This document shows, in pieces, positions 8,823-17,048 of a DNA stretch of 64,000 bases. Origin of the DNA: Salinarimonas sp046292825 (GTDB lineage Bacteria; Pseudomonadota; Alphaproteobacteria; Rhizobiales; Beijerinckiaceae); contig NZ_JBKBQG010000001.1 of assembly GCF_046292825.1 (NCBI RefSeq), positions 1-64,000 on the forward strand. The letters run 5' to 3'. Each line of letters starts with the position of its first letter. Position 1 is the stretch's first letter. The notes under the pieces are model-generated. The model had not been told where the DNA came from and did no database searches. It saw only the letters and a list, made by a program, of their open reading frames with translations. A program made the translations under genes and the position numbers.

Positions 8823-9842
8823 TCACCCCACCCAGGCGCGCCGGCCGTAATCGATCACGAAACGCTCCGGCGCGGCGGCGAGGCTCGCCATGGCGCGCAT
8901 CACGACGGCATCGCTCGGCAGGCGCAGGAGGGGGATGGTGCGGGCGAGCGCGACGACGGGGGCCTTGTCGTCGAACAGGGCGCGGAAGCGCTGCGGGTCC
9001 ATCAGCGGCGCGAGCGAGCTCATCACGCCCCCGCGCAGGTGAACGCCGCCGGTCGCGGCCAGCACGAGGCCCATGTCGCCGGCGAAGCGCGCGAGATGGT
9101 CGAGGAAGATGCGCACGCTCGCCGCGCAATGACGGGAGGCCGCATCCTCGCCGCCCCGCGCCGCGCAGGCCGCGACCGAGGGCGGATCGGCCTCGACCGC
9201 CTCGACCGCGCGCCCGAAGGCCGGCGCGAGCGCGTGGTGCAGGCGCACGAGGCCGGGACCGCACAGAACCGTCTCCGCCGTGACCCGGCCGCCGACCCGC
9301 GGCAGGCGCGGCCAGAACTCGGCGTCGGTCTCGTCGAGCGGCCCGAGCGCGACGTGCCCGGCTTCCCCCGGCATCGGCAGGGCGCGCCCGTCGACCACGA
9401 CGAGCCCGGCCATGCCGAGCCCCGTGCCCGGCCCGAGCACCAGCTTCGCCCCGCTGCCGGGCGCGACCGAGGCGCCGATCGGCTCGACATCGTCGGGCTC
9501 CAGCACCGACAGAGCGAGCGCGGCGGCCTCGAAATCGTTGAGGAGGAGCCCTTGCGCGAGCCCGAAGCGGCGCGCGATCGCCTCCCCGTCGAAGCTCCAG
9601 GTGGCGTTGGTGAGGGTGCCGCCGCGGCCGATCACGGGGCAGGCCGCGCAGATCACGATGCTCGCAGGCCGCACCGGCGCCGCCTCGATCGCCCGCGCGA
9701 TCGCCTCCTCCGCGCTCGCGATCCCCTTCGTCGCCACCCGGCTTACCGGGACGACGGGGCCGCCGGGCGTCTCGGCGAGCGCGAAGCGGGCATTGGTGCC
9801 GCCGACATCGGCGACGAGCACGGGATGGGGAAAAGCGGTCAT
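8823..9842 (-). CDS. glk: Glucokinase
   Basis: This is a 339-residue cytosolic kinase of the Glk family (PF02685), phosphorylating glucose with ATP. The phosphate 1 motif DVGGTNARFAL is at residues 11-21 and LLNDFEAAALAL supplies the catalytic Asp. The phosphate 2 region (VLGPGTGLGMAG), the EAGHV glucose-binding Glu/His and the C-terminal adenosine-binding TGGVHLRGG are all visible. The ATG at 9842 places the first beta strand directly at the N-terminus, as usual. A second ATG 15 bases upstream is less likely. It lies 136 bases upstream of the Mrp operon in the same direction, and co-transcription cannot be excluded. Confidence 0.93.
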   Translation of the reverse strand: MTAFPHPVLVADVGGTNARFALAETPGGPVVPVSRVATKGIASAEEAIARAIEAAPVRPASIVICAACPVIGRGGTLTNATWSFDGEAIARRFGLAQGLLLNDFEAAALALSVLEPDDVEPIGASVAPGSGAKLVLGPGTGLGMAGLVVVDGRALPMPGEAGHVALGPLDETDAEFWPRLPRVGGRVTAETVLCGPGLVRLHHALAPAFGRAVEAVEADPPSVAACAARGGEDAASRHCAASVRIFLDHLARFAGDMGLVLAATGGVHLRGGVMSSLAPLMDPQRFRALFDDKAPVVALARTIPLLRLPSDAVVMRAMASLAAAPERFVIDYGRRAWVG

Positions 9843-9910
9843 GAGCCTCGAACGCACCAGGACGCGAAACGGATCGTCGAGAGGAGATGATAGCGCGATT
9901 CGCCCGAGAA

Positions 9911-9993
9911 TCCCTCCCCGGAGGGGAGGGTGGCCCCTGAGCGAAGCGAAAGGGGTCGGGTGGGGCCCGACGCCTGCAGGACGATCTCCGCCC
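9911..9993. repeat. Half copy of the interspersed palindromic repeat (family R2)
   Basis: About 83 bases align with the left half of the element at 27080-27220. Both have a hairpin (TCCCTCCCC and GGGGAGGG arms), then TGGCC, a variable small stem with GAGCGAAGCGA, then GGTCGGGTGGGG and a shared trailing part reading GATCTCC. The right inverted half is missing here. It sits between glk and the ParE gene. Confidence 0.75.
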
Positions 9994-9994
9994 G

Positions 9995-10288
9995 TCAGAG
10001 GTGCCGGTCGATGTCCATTCTCGCGTGGAGGATACGAATGACGTCGATGGTCGCAGCGTCAGCCCTTCGAAAGAACACGACGTGAGAGCCAACGCGGTGG
10101 CGGAGATAGCCGGGCCTCACCTCGTCGATCGGCTGCCCGACGCGGTGGCCAGCCGCGAGATCGGCGAAGGCGCTCGTCAGGACGCGCGTATAGCGCTCCG
10201 CCTGATTCTCGCCCCAGCGCTCCGCACCGTAGTCCCAGATCTCCGCCAGATCCGCACGAGCCTTCGGCGAAAGCCTGTAGCCGCTCAT
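9995..10288 (-). CDS. parE: ParE/RelE-family toxin
   Basis: This is a 97-residue protein of the ParE branch of the RelE superfamily. The N-terminus YRLSPKARADLAEIWDY and the central ERYTRVLTSAFADLA helix are typical. The C-terminal strand pair includes RPGYLRHRVGSHVVFFR and ILHARMD, the usual ParE end. ParE toxins target DNA gyrase, whereas RelE proteins cleave mRNA. Without a structure the target is inferred from the ParE-like C-terminus and the ParD partner. The start ATG directly precedes the antitoxin stop with no intergenic base, so the two are co-translated. Confidence 0.88.
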   Translation of the reverse strand: MSGYRLSPKARADLAEIWDYGAERWGENQAERYTRVLTSAFADLAAGHRVGQPIDEVRPGYLRHRVGSHVVFFRRADAATIDVIRILHARMDIDRHL

Positions 10289-10531
10289 TCAAGGCCGCCC
10301 CGTCCGCTTGCCGCGGATGAAGGCTTCGACGTCGAACGGCTCGGGTGCGCCGCTGCGCTCCCCGTCATCGAGCGCTCGGCGCAGCGCCTCGACTTTCGCC
10401 TCGTGCTCCTCGAGGAGACGCAGGCCCGATCGCACGACGTCGCTCGCCGAGCCGTATCGCCCACTTGCGACCTGGCGATCGACGAAGTCGGCGAAATGAT
10501 CGCCGAGGCTGATCGACGTGTGGCGTGCCAT
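10289..10531 (-). CDS. parD: ParD-family antitoxin
   Basis: This is an 80-residue ribbon-helix-helix antitoxin. The N-terminus ARHTSISLGDHFADFVDRQV forms the RHH DNA-binding fold. SGRYGSASDVVRSGLRLLEE is the classical ParD signature, and the acidic C-terminus wraps the toxin. The start at 10531 is chosen over the ATG at 10543 because GGAGG lies at 10537-10542 on the minus strand, about six bases upstream; the longer start would put this Shine-Dalgarno inside the coding region. The gene precedes its toxin, as usual, and is likely autoregulated through the dyad just upstream. Confidence 0.9.
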   Translation of the reverse strand: MARHTSISLGDHFADFVDRQVASGRYGSASDVVRSGLRLLEEHEAKVEALRRALDDGERSGAPEPFDVEAFIRGKRTGRP

Positions 10532-10546
10532 GTCCACCTCCATGGT

Positions 10547-10586
10547 TCGATACCAGGAAACATAGGTTTTCTGGTATCGAGCGCAA
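10547..10586 (-). promoter_or_regulatory. Promoter and operator of parDE
   Basis: A 9-base inverted repeat, TCGATACCA (10547-10555) and TGGTATCGA (10572-10580), flanks a -10-like TATGTT (10559-10564, minus strand). A -35-like TTGCGC lies at 10581-10586 with a spacer of 16. The operator would overlap the whole core promoter, the layout expected for autorepression by the ParD-ParE complex. Confidence 0.65.
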
Positions 10587-10592
10587 GCCGCC

Positions 10593-11555
10593 TCAACCCT
10601 TCCCCTTCTCCGCGAGCGCGATGCCGCCGAGCACGAGCGCGAGGGCGAGCGCGTGGTAGAGCCGGAACGGCTCGGCCAGCACGAGGACGGCGAGGAGGGC
10701 GCCGAAGACCGGCACCAGGTTGACGAACAGCCCCGCCCGCCCCGGACCGATCAGCTCGACCCCGCGCATGAAGAAGAGCTGGGCGAGGAGCGAGGGCATC
10801 AAGGCGACGTAGAGGAGGATGCCGAGCCCCGGCCAGCCCGGCAGGACGGTCGCGCCCATCGCGAGCTCGATCGCCGCGAGCGGCAGGGAGGTGAGGAAGG
10901 CGATGACCGCCATCACCCCGAAGAAGACGAGCGGCGGCAAAGGCGGGCGCCGCCTCAGACCGAGCGTGTAGCCGGCATAGAGGACGCAGGCGATCACCAT
11001 GAGCACGTCGCCGGGATTGAAGCGCAGGGCGAGGAGCGTGCGCAGCTCCCCCTGCGCCGCCACCGCCGCGACGCCGACGAGGGTCACGCCCATGCCGAGG
11101 ATCTGCAGGAGCGTGACGCGGGTCCCGTAGACGAGGCGCGCGCCCAACAGGACGAGGACCGGGATCGCGCCCTGCAGGATGGTGATGTTGACCGCGCTCG
11201 TGTAGTTCGCCGCGACGTAGAGCATCGCGTTGAACGAGGTGAAGCCGAGCGCGGACATCGGCACGAGATAGCGCCAATGGGCGCGGATCGCGGGCCAGGC
11301 GGCGCGCATCGGGCGCGCGACGAAGGGCAGGAGGATCGCGAGCACGATCGCCCAGCGCGCGGTCGTCAGCAGCATCGGCGAGATCTCGCCCACCGCGAGC
11401 CGCGCGGCGACCGCGTTGCCGCCCCAGGCGAGGGTGGTCAGGACGAGGAGCGGGTAGGCGCGCCCGTAGAGGCCGACCCCGATCGCGCGGGTGCGCGAGC
11501 CCGGCTTCCGCGTCGCAGGCACGGTGGCATCTTCTCGCTTGCGCCCGTCGTCCAT
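10593..11555 (-). CDS. EamA/DMT-superfamily transporter
   Basis: This is a 320-residue inner-membrane protein with ten hydrophobic segments in two EamA repeats (residues about 25-165 and 180-315). It belongs to the drug/metabolite transporter superfamily, whose members export amino acids, nucleotides or metabolites. The substrate cannot be told from sequence. Typical EamA features are TLAWGGNAVAARLAVGEISP near the N-terminus and a second-repeat end with GPGRAGLFVNLVPVFGALLAV. The ATG at 11555 is preferred over one 30 bases further upstream because the intergenic space to the divergent gene at 11600 would otherwise be very short. The first 25 residues are polar. Confidence 0.88.
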   Translation of the reverse strand: MDDGRKREDATVPATRKPGSRTRAIGVGLYGRAYPLLVLTTLAWGGNAVAARLAVGEISPMLLTTARWAIVLAILLPFVARPMRAAWPAIRAHWRYLVPMSALGFTSFNAMLYVAANYTSAVNITILQGAIPVLVLLGARLVYGTRVTLLQILGMGVTLVGVAAVAAQGELRTLLALRFNPGDVLMVIACVLYAGYTLGLRRRPPLPPLVFFGVMAVIAFLTSLPLAAIELAMGATVLPGWPGLGILLYVALMPSLLAQLFFMRGVELIGPGRAGLFVNLVPVFGALLAVLVLAEPFRLYHALALALVLGGIALAEKGKG

Positions 11556-11599
11556 TGCGCTACACCACCGCGCGACTTCTCGCATAACAGGTTCCGGCC

Positions 11600-12463
11600 A
11601 TGGCCTTACGGTTTCTCGTCGTCGAGGGCAACACGCGCGCGGACCGCGAAAGGCACGCGTCCGTATTCGGACTTTCGCCGGCCGACGGCTATGCGCAGGA
11701 GATCCGCCGCATCGCGCCGGACGCGGTCTGCGACATCGCCTTTCCCGCGGACGAAGGGGCGAACCTGCCCGATGCGGGCGGGCTCGAGGGCTACGACGCC
11801 GTCGTCCTCACCGGCTCGGCGCTCAATCTCTACGACATGACCCCGCCAATCCTGCGCCAGATCGCCCTGATGCGGGCGGTCTACGCGTCCGGCACCCCCG
11901 CCTTCGGCTCCTGCTGGGGCATCCAGGTCGGCGCCGCCGCGGCCGGCGGGAGCGTCGTGCGCAATCCCCGCGGCATCGAGGTGGGCTTCGCGCGGCGCAT
12001 CGTGCGCACGCAGGCGAGCGCCGGCCACCCGCTGCTCGACGGCCGGCCCGCCGCCTTCGACGCGCCGGCGATCCATCTCGACATCGTCGAAACCCTGCCC
12101 GAGGGCGCGCTCGTGCTCGCGCACAACGCGATGGCGGGCGTCCAGGCGGCCGAGTTCGCCCACGCGGGCGGGCGCTTCTGGGGCGTGCAATACCATCCGG
12201 AATTCTCGCTTCCCGAGCTCGCCGCCTATCTCGCGCGCTACGGCGGGCGCCTCGTCGCCGCCGGCCTGTGCGCGGACGAAGCCGCGGCCGCGCGCTATGC
12301 CGACGAGATCGCGACGCTCGGGCGCGATCCCTCCCGACGCGATCTCGCCTGGGCGCACGGCGTCGATGCGGAGGTGCTCGATCCGGACCGCCGCACCCGC
12401 GAGATCCGCAATTTCGTCGAGGCGCGGGTGCGCCCGACGAAGTCGGCGCGGGGGCGTGCATGA
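11600..12463 (+). CDS. Class I glutamine amidotransferase (GMP synthase-like)
   Basis: This is a 287-residue stand-alone GATase1 domain protein. The nucleophile elbow GSCWGIQ places Cys at residue 105, and the triad is completed by His199 and Glu201 in VQYHPEFS. Such proteins hydrolyse glutamine and pass ammonia to a partner, or cleave gamma-glutamyl bonds as in PuuD-like enzymes. No synthetase partner is adjacent, so the acceptor is unknown. The C-terminal 70 residues after the GATase fold are helical and unassigned. The stop overlaps the start of the methyltransferase gene (ATGA), so the two products are made together. Confidence 0.85.
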   Translation: MALRFLVVEGNTRADRERHASVFGLSPADGYAQEIRRIAPDAVCDIAFPADEGANLPDAGGLEGYDAVVLTGSALNLYDMTPPILRQIALMRAVYASGTPAFGSCWGIQVGAAAAGGSVVRNPRGIEVGFARRIVRTQASAGHPLLDGRPAAFDAPAIHLDIVETLPEGALVLAHNAMAGVQAAEFAHAGGRFWGVQYHPEFSLPELAAYLARYGGRLVAAGLCADEAAAARYADEIATLGRDPSRRDLAWAHGVDAEVLDPDRRTREIRNFVEARVRPTKSARGRA

Positions 12464-13461
12464 GCGCGCTCCTCGCACCGCATCCCCCAAGCATGGCGGC
12501 CTCGACCCGCGGTCTCGTCGTCGTTCGCACCACCGGCGATGCGATCGCGGATCGCCGCTTCGCCTGGGCGCAGGGCTGCCGCGAGGCCGGCGATCATGCC
12601 GCCGCCGCCGAGATGGCGGAGCACACGCTCGCGCTCGCCCCCCGCTTCGCGCCGGCCTGGGCGCTCCTGGGCGAGGCGCGGCTCGCGCTCGGCGACGAGG
12701 CGGGGGCCTGCGAGGCGCTTTCGCGCGCCCTCGCGCTCGAGCCGGAGGACGTGCTCGGCGTATCGATCGCGCTCGCGCGGCTCGGCGCGGTCGATCAGGC
12801 GGACGCGATGACGCCGGCTTACGTCCGCGCCCTGTTCGACGGCTATGCGGACGCCTTCGAGGCGCATCTCACCGAGCGGCTCGGCTATCGCGGCCCGAGC
12901 CTCGTCGCAGCGCTCGTCGATCGGCTCGCGCCCGGCCGCCGCTTCGGCAGCGTCCTCGATCTCGGCTGCGGCACGGGGTTGATGGGCGAGGCGATCCGCG
13001 CCCGCGCCGATTGGCTGGAGGGCATCGATCTCGCGCCTGCCATGGTCGACAAGGCGCGCGAGAAGGGCGTGTACGACGCGCTCGCCGTCGCCGAGCTGAC
13101 CGAGCGGCTCGCAGCCTGCCCGCCCGCGAGCCTCGACCTGATCCTCGCCGCCGACGTGATGGTCTATATCGGCGATCCGGTCCACGTGCTGACGAACGCC
13201 GCCGCCGCGCTCGCGCCGGGCGGGCTGTTCGTCTTCACCGTCCAGGCGCATCCCGGCCCCGGCTTCGCCATCGGCGCGGATGCCCGCTTCGCCCATTCCG
13301 CCGCCTTCCTGCGCGAGCGCGCGACGCAGGCGGGGCTCGCCGTGGCGGCCATCGACGAGGCCTGGTCGCGCTGCGATGCGGGGCGGCCGGTGGCAGGACA
13401 TCTGGTGGCGTTGCAACGCGTCGCCGACATCGCTCCGCTCGACTTTTCCCGCCGCGATTAA
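12460..13461 (+). CDS. TPR-containing class I SAM-dependent methyltransferase
   Basis: This is a 333-residue protein. Residues about 30-105 contain two TPR-like helical repeats (the hydrophobic pattern ending LALAPRFAPAWALLGEARLALGD is canonical). A Rossmann-type methyltransferase follows at about 140-320, with motif I VLDLGCGTGLMGEAI and an acidic loop at the end of strand 2 (EGIDLA). A motif IV-like DLILAADVMVYIGD is also present. The substrate is unknown. TPR-methyltransferases of this type are common in alphaproteobacteria and are often linked to quinone-like or protein methylation, but nothing here decides it. It is translationally coupled to the upstream amidotransferase. Confidence 0.85.
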   Translation: MSALLAPHPPSMAASTRGLVVVRTTGDAIADRRFAWAQGCREAGDHAAAAEMAEHTLALAPRFAPAWALLGEARLALGDEAGACEALSRALALEPEDVLGVSIALARLGAVDQADAMTPAYVRALFDGYADAFEAHLTERLGYRGPSLVAALVDRLAPGRRFGSVLDLGCGTGLMGEAIRARADWLEGIDLAPAMVDKAREKGVYDALAVAELTERLAACPPASLDLILAADVMVYIGDPVHVLTNAAAALAPGGLFVFTVQAHPGPGFAIGADARFAHSAAFLRERATQAGLAVAAIDEAWSRCDAGRPVAGHLVALQRVADIAPLDFSRRD

Positions 13462-13522
13462 GCGCGGATTTACCATGGCCTGAGACAACCTCACGGTGAC
13501 GTGTCGCCGGAGGGGGCGTGTG

Positions 13523-15562
13523 ATGATGTGGCGTTTGGGGTTGTCGACGGTCGCTCTCGTGGTCGCGGCGTGGCCTGCGGCCGCGCAGGTGCCGAGCGAG
13601 GACCAGCTCTGGGGCCTGCGGATGATCCGCCTCGATCCCGCGCTCGAGCGCGGGCTCACGGGGCGCGGCACGACGATCGGCGTCGTCGACAGCGCGATGC
13701 AGCTCGACCATCCGGAATATGCCGGCCGCGTCGGCCCCTCCTTCGACATCTACCTGCAGGGGCCGAGCACGACCACGCCCGACCTCCACGGGACCCACGT
13801 TGCCGGCACCATCGCCGGCACGAATACCGGCGTCGCGCGCGGGGCGACGCTCGTTCCGATCACGATCTTCCACGGCTCGTCGGGCGGAGACGGCTTCGAC
13901 GCGCTCCTCGCCTCCGGCTACCGGCACGGGCTCGAGCAGGGCGTGCGCATCTTCAACAATTCCTGGGGCTCGTACGGGACGAGCATCGTCGCGGTTCGCC
14001 GCAGCGACATCGAGGCGTTCGCGCCGGGGACGCTGGCGGCCTTCCGCCAGGTCGCCGGAGCCGGCCGGATCATGGTCTTCGCCACGGGTAACGAGGGCTT
14101 CGCCAATCCGAGCATCCAGGCCGGGATGCCCCACTATTTCCCCGAGCTGACCCCCTATTGGGTGGCGGTGACCGCGATCGGGCTCGACGGCAACCGCGCG
14201 TCCTACGCCAATGCCTGCGGCGTCGCCGCGCAATGGTGCCTCGCGGCGCCGGGCGGCGACATGCCCATCGATCCGGGCATCGGGTCGTCGGCGCCGGGCA
14301 ACGGCTACGCCTTCATCGACGGCACCTCGATGGCCACGCCGCACGTCTCCGGCGCGCTGGCGCTCGCCGCCGAGCTCTTTCCGAACGCGACCTCGCCCGA
14401 ACTCGTCCAGCTCGTCCTGCAGACCTCGCGGGACGCAGGCGCGCCGGGCGTCGATTCCGTCTATGGCTGGGGCGTCCTCGATGTCCGCAACATCGTCGAC
14501 ACCCGCGACGAGCGGGTGGCTCGGGCTTTCGCGAGCGCGTCCTTCTCCCGCGATGCGGCGCTCGGCCACGCGGGCGCGCTCCTGCGCGGGCAGCTCGACC
14601 GCCGCGTCGCGGCGCGCGGCGACCTCTCGAGCTCCGATCTCGAGCGATACGCCTCCTTCGCCGCCTCGATGGACGGCGGCCGCATCGGGATCGCCGATCC
14701 CGCCTTGCGCGCGATCTGGCTCGCGCCGCTCTACGGCGAGGCGCGGCTCGACGGCGCCGGGGGCGCGCCCGGCGCGTCCACCCGCACCGGGGGATTGATG
14801 GCCGGCGCCGACCTCGTGGCGGAGGAGCGCCTGCGGCTCGGCCTCGCCGCCGGCTGGTCGCGCACGCAGACGACGATCCCCGGCTCGACCGACAAGGGCG
14901 AGACCGACGCGCTGCATGTCGGCGCCTACGGCGCGCTCGAGGCCGACGGCTGGTTCCTGAAGGGGAGCGCGCAGGTCGCGTTCTTCTCCGGGCCTCCGGG
15001 CAGCGGCTCGGTGACGCGGCGCGACATTCCCGGCGCGGCGGGCACCGCGGGCGCGCCCATCGGGCGCACGAACATCGAAGGGACCGGCGCGGAGATCGAC
15101 GGGCGCATCGGCTATGCCTTCGAGATCGCGGACGGCGCGAGCCTCGCGCCCTACGTCGCCGTGCGCAGCCGCTGGCAGCAGACCGGCGCCGCCCGCGAGC
15201 TCGATGCGGGCATCTTCGCCCTCGACGTCGCCGCCGCCTCGCGCCACCAGACCGAGTTCGGCCCGGGCCTGCGGCTCGTCTCCGGGCCGCTCGTCTTCCG
15301 CGACGTGACGCTGCGGCTGTCGGGCGACATCGCCTATGCACGCCTGACCGGCGACGCCGCGCACCGCTCCCGCGTCGTCCTCCTGGGGACGGCGATGGAG
15401 GCCCGCACGGCGGATGTCGGCCGCGACATCCTGCGCGTCGGCGGTCGCCTCGACATCGCCCGCACCGACGGCCGCATCACGAGCTTCATCGGCTACGACG
15501 CGGCGTTCCAGGCGCGAGCGGTCTCGCACACGGTGTCGGGGGGGCTCGCCGGCTCGTTCTGA
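13523..15562 (+). CDS. Autotransporter serine protease, subtilisin (S8) family
   Basis: This is a 679-residue secreted protease. A Sec signal peptide (residues 1-21, ending AWPAAA) is followed directly by an S8 domain with Asp56 (GVVDS), His89 (HGTHVAG), oxyanion Asn190 and Ser269 (GTSMATPHV). From about residue 400 the sequence turns into alternating amphipathic strands ending in a terminal Phe, as expected for an autotransporter beta-barrel. The passenger is just the protease, without the long beta-helix stalk common in this class. The double ATG at 13523 is preceded by GGAGGGGG with about nine bases of spacing; the in-frame upstream GTG lacks this. The product should be exposed on, or released from, the outer membrane. 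Confidence 0.9.
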   Translation: MMWRLGLSTVALVVAAWPAAAQVPSEDQLWGLRMIRLDPALERGLTGRGTTIGVVDSAMQLDHPEYAGRVGPSFDIYLQGPSTTTPDLHGTHVAGTIAGTNTGVARGATLVPITIFHGSSGGDGFDALLASGYRHGLEQGVRIFNNSWGSYGTSIVAVRRSDIEAFAPGTLAAFRQVAGAGRIMVFATGNEGFANPSIQAGMPHYFPELTPYWVAVTAIGLDGNRASYANACGVAAQWCLAAPGGDMPIDPGIGSSAPGNGYAFIDGTSMATPHVSGALALAAELFPNATSPELVQLVLQTSRDAGAPGVDSVYGWGVLDVRNIVDTRDERVARAFASASFSRDAALGHAGALLRGQLDRRVAARGDLSSSDLERYASFAASMDGGRIGIADPALRAIWLAPLYGEARLDGAGGAPGASTRTGGLMAGADLVAEERLRLGLAAGWSRTQTTIPGSTDKGETDALHVGAYGALEADGWFLKGSAQVAFFSGPPGSGSVTRRDIPGAAGTAGAPIGRTNIEGTGAEIDGRIGYAFEIADGASLAPYVAVRSRWQQTGAARELDAGIFALDVAAASRHQTEFGPGLRLVSGPLVFRDVTLRLSGDIAYARLTGDAAHRSRVVLLGTAMEARTADVGRDILRVGGRLDIARTDGRITSFIGYDAAFQARAVSHTVSGGLAGSF

Positions 15563-15632
15563 GCGCGCGGACCTTGTCCTCGCACGCGCCCGTCACTATG
15601 GTCCGCGCGTCATCGACGAGGGACATTCGGAC

Positions 15633-17048
15633 GTGCTGCACATCTCGACCCGCGGCGAGGCGCCGGCGATCGGCTTTCGCGAGGCGCTGCTCGCCGGGCT
15701 CGCCCGCGACGGCGGGCTCTACGTGCCGGAGCGCTGGCCCGCCCTCTCCCGCGAGACGATCGCGGGCTTCGCGGCGCTGCCCTATCACGCGGTCGCCGAG
15801 CGCGTGCTCGGCGCGCTCGTCGACGGCGAGATCGCGCGAGAGCCCTTCGCCGAGATGGTGCGCGCCTCCTATGCGGGCTTCCGGCATCCGGCCGTGTGCC
15901 CGCTCGTCCAGATCGACGACAACCTCTTCGTGCTCGAGCTCTTCCACGGTCCGACGCTCGCGTTCAAGGACGTGGCGATGCAGCTCCTCGGCCGCCTGAT
16001 GGACCACGTGCTCGCCGCGCGGGGCGAGCGCGCGACGATCGTCGGCGCGACCTCGGGCGATACCGGCTCGGCGGCGGTCGAGGCCTTTCGCGGCTTGGCC
16101 AATGTCGACGTCTTCATCCTCTATCCGCACGGGCGGGTGTCGGAGGTGCAGCGGCGGCAGATGACCACCGTGCCCGACGAGAACGTCCACGCGATCGCCA
16201 TCGACGGCACCTTCGACGACGCGCAGGCGATCGTGAAGGGCATGTTCAATCATGCGCGCTTCCGCGACGACGTGCGCCTGTCGGGGGTCAATTCGATCAA
16301 TTGGGCGCGGGTCGCGGCGCAGGCGGTCTATTACTTCACCGCGGGCGTGTCGCTCGGCGCGCCGCATCGCGCGATCGGCTTCTCGGTGCCCACCGGCAAT
16401 TTCGGCGACGTGCTGGCCGGCTTCGTCGCCAAGCGGATGGGCCTGCCCGTGGCCGATCTCGTGATCGCGTCGAACGCCAACGACATCCTGCCGCGCACCC
16501 TCGAGACCGGCCGCTATTCCGTCACCGGCGTCGTGCCGACGAGTTCGCCCTCGATGGACATCCAGGTGTCCTCCAATTTCGAGCGCCTCCTGTTCGAGGC
16601 CTACGATCGCGACGCCGCCGCGATCCGCGCGGCCATGGGCGCGCTCGCACAGGCGAAGGGTTTCTCCATCGCCGACGCCCCGCTCGCCGCGATCCGCTCG
16701 GAATTCTCCGCGCGCGCGGTGCCCGAGGACGCGGTCGCCGCCGAGATCCGCGAGACGCATGCGCGCGCGGGCTACCTCCTCGATCCGCACACCGCGATCG
16801 GCACGGCGGCGGCGCGCGCGCGGCTCGCCCGCGATCCCGGCACCCCGATGGTCGCGCTGGCGACCGCCCATCCGGCCAAGTTCCCCGACGCGGTCGAGGC
16901 GGCCGCCGGCATCCGCCCGGCGCTGCCGCCCCACCTCGCCGATCTCTACGAGCGCGCGGAGCGCGTGACGCGCCTGCCCGCCGATCAGGCCGCGATCGAG
17001 CGCTTCGTTCGCGAGCGCGGACGCGTCGCGGGCGCGCGGCCGGCATGA
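15633..17048 (+). CDS. thrC: Threonine synthase
   Basis: This is a 471-residue PLP enzyme of fold type II converting O-phosphohomoserine to threonine. The N-terminus STRGEAP and GLARDGGLYVPE are the threonine synthase signature. The PLP lysine lies in TLAFKDVAMQ and the phosphate-binding loop in GATSGDTGSAA. The GTG at 15633 gives the usual N-terminus (LHISTRG) and has GAGGGA about nine bases upstream; longer in-frame starts would run into the autotransporter gene. The stop overlaps the start of the peptidase gene, an arrangement (thrC followed by an M16 peptidase) that is common in alphaproteobacteria. Confidence 0.95.
   Translation: MLHISTRGEAPAIGFREALLAGLARDGGLYVPERWPALSRETIAGFAALPYHAVAERVLGALVDGEIAREPFAEMVRASYAGFRHPAVCPLVQIDDNLFVLELFHGPTLAFKDVAMQLLGRLMDHVLAARGERATIVGATSGDTGSAAVEAFRGLANVDVFILYPHGRVSEVQRRQMTTVPDENVHAIAIDGTFDDAQAIVKGMFNHARFRDDVRLSGVNSINWARVAAQAVYYFTAGVSLGAPHRAIGFSVPTGNFGDVLAGFVAKRMGLPVADLVIASNANDILPRTLETGRYSVTGVVPTSSPSMDIQVSSNFERLLFEAYDRDAAAIRAAMGALAQAKGFSIADAPLAAIRSEFSARAVPEDAVAAEIRETHARAGYLLDPHTAIGTAAARARLARDPGTPMVALATAHPAKFPDAVEAAAGIRPALPPHLADLYERAERVTRLPADQAAIERFVRERGRVAGARPA

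Noticed and set aside
13235..15529. 764-codon minus-strand frame opposite the autotransporter
   Set aside because: Its composition is that of an antisense shadow, and the plus strand shows a signal peptide, catalytic triad and barrel.
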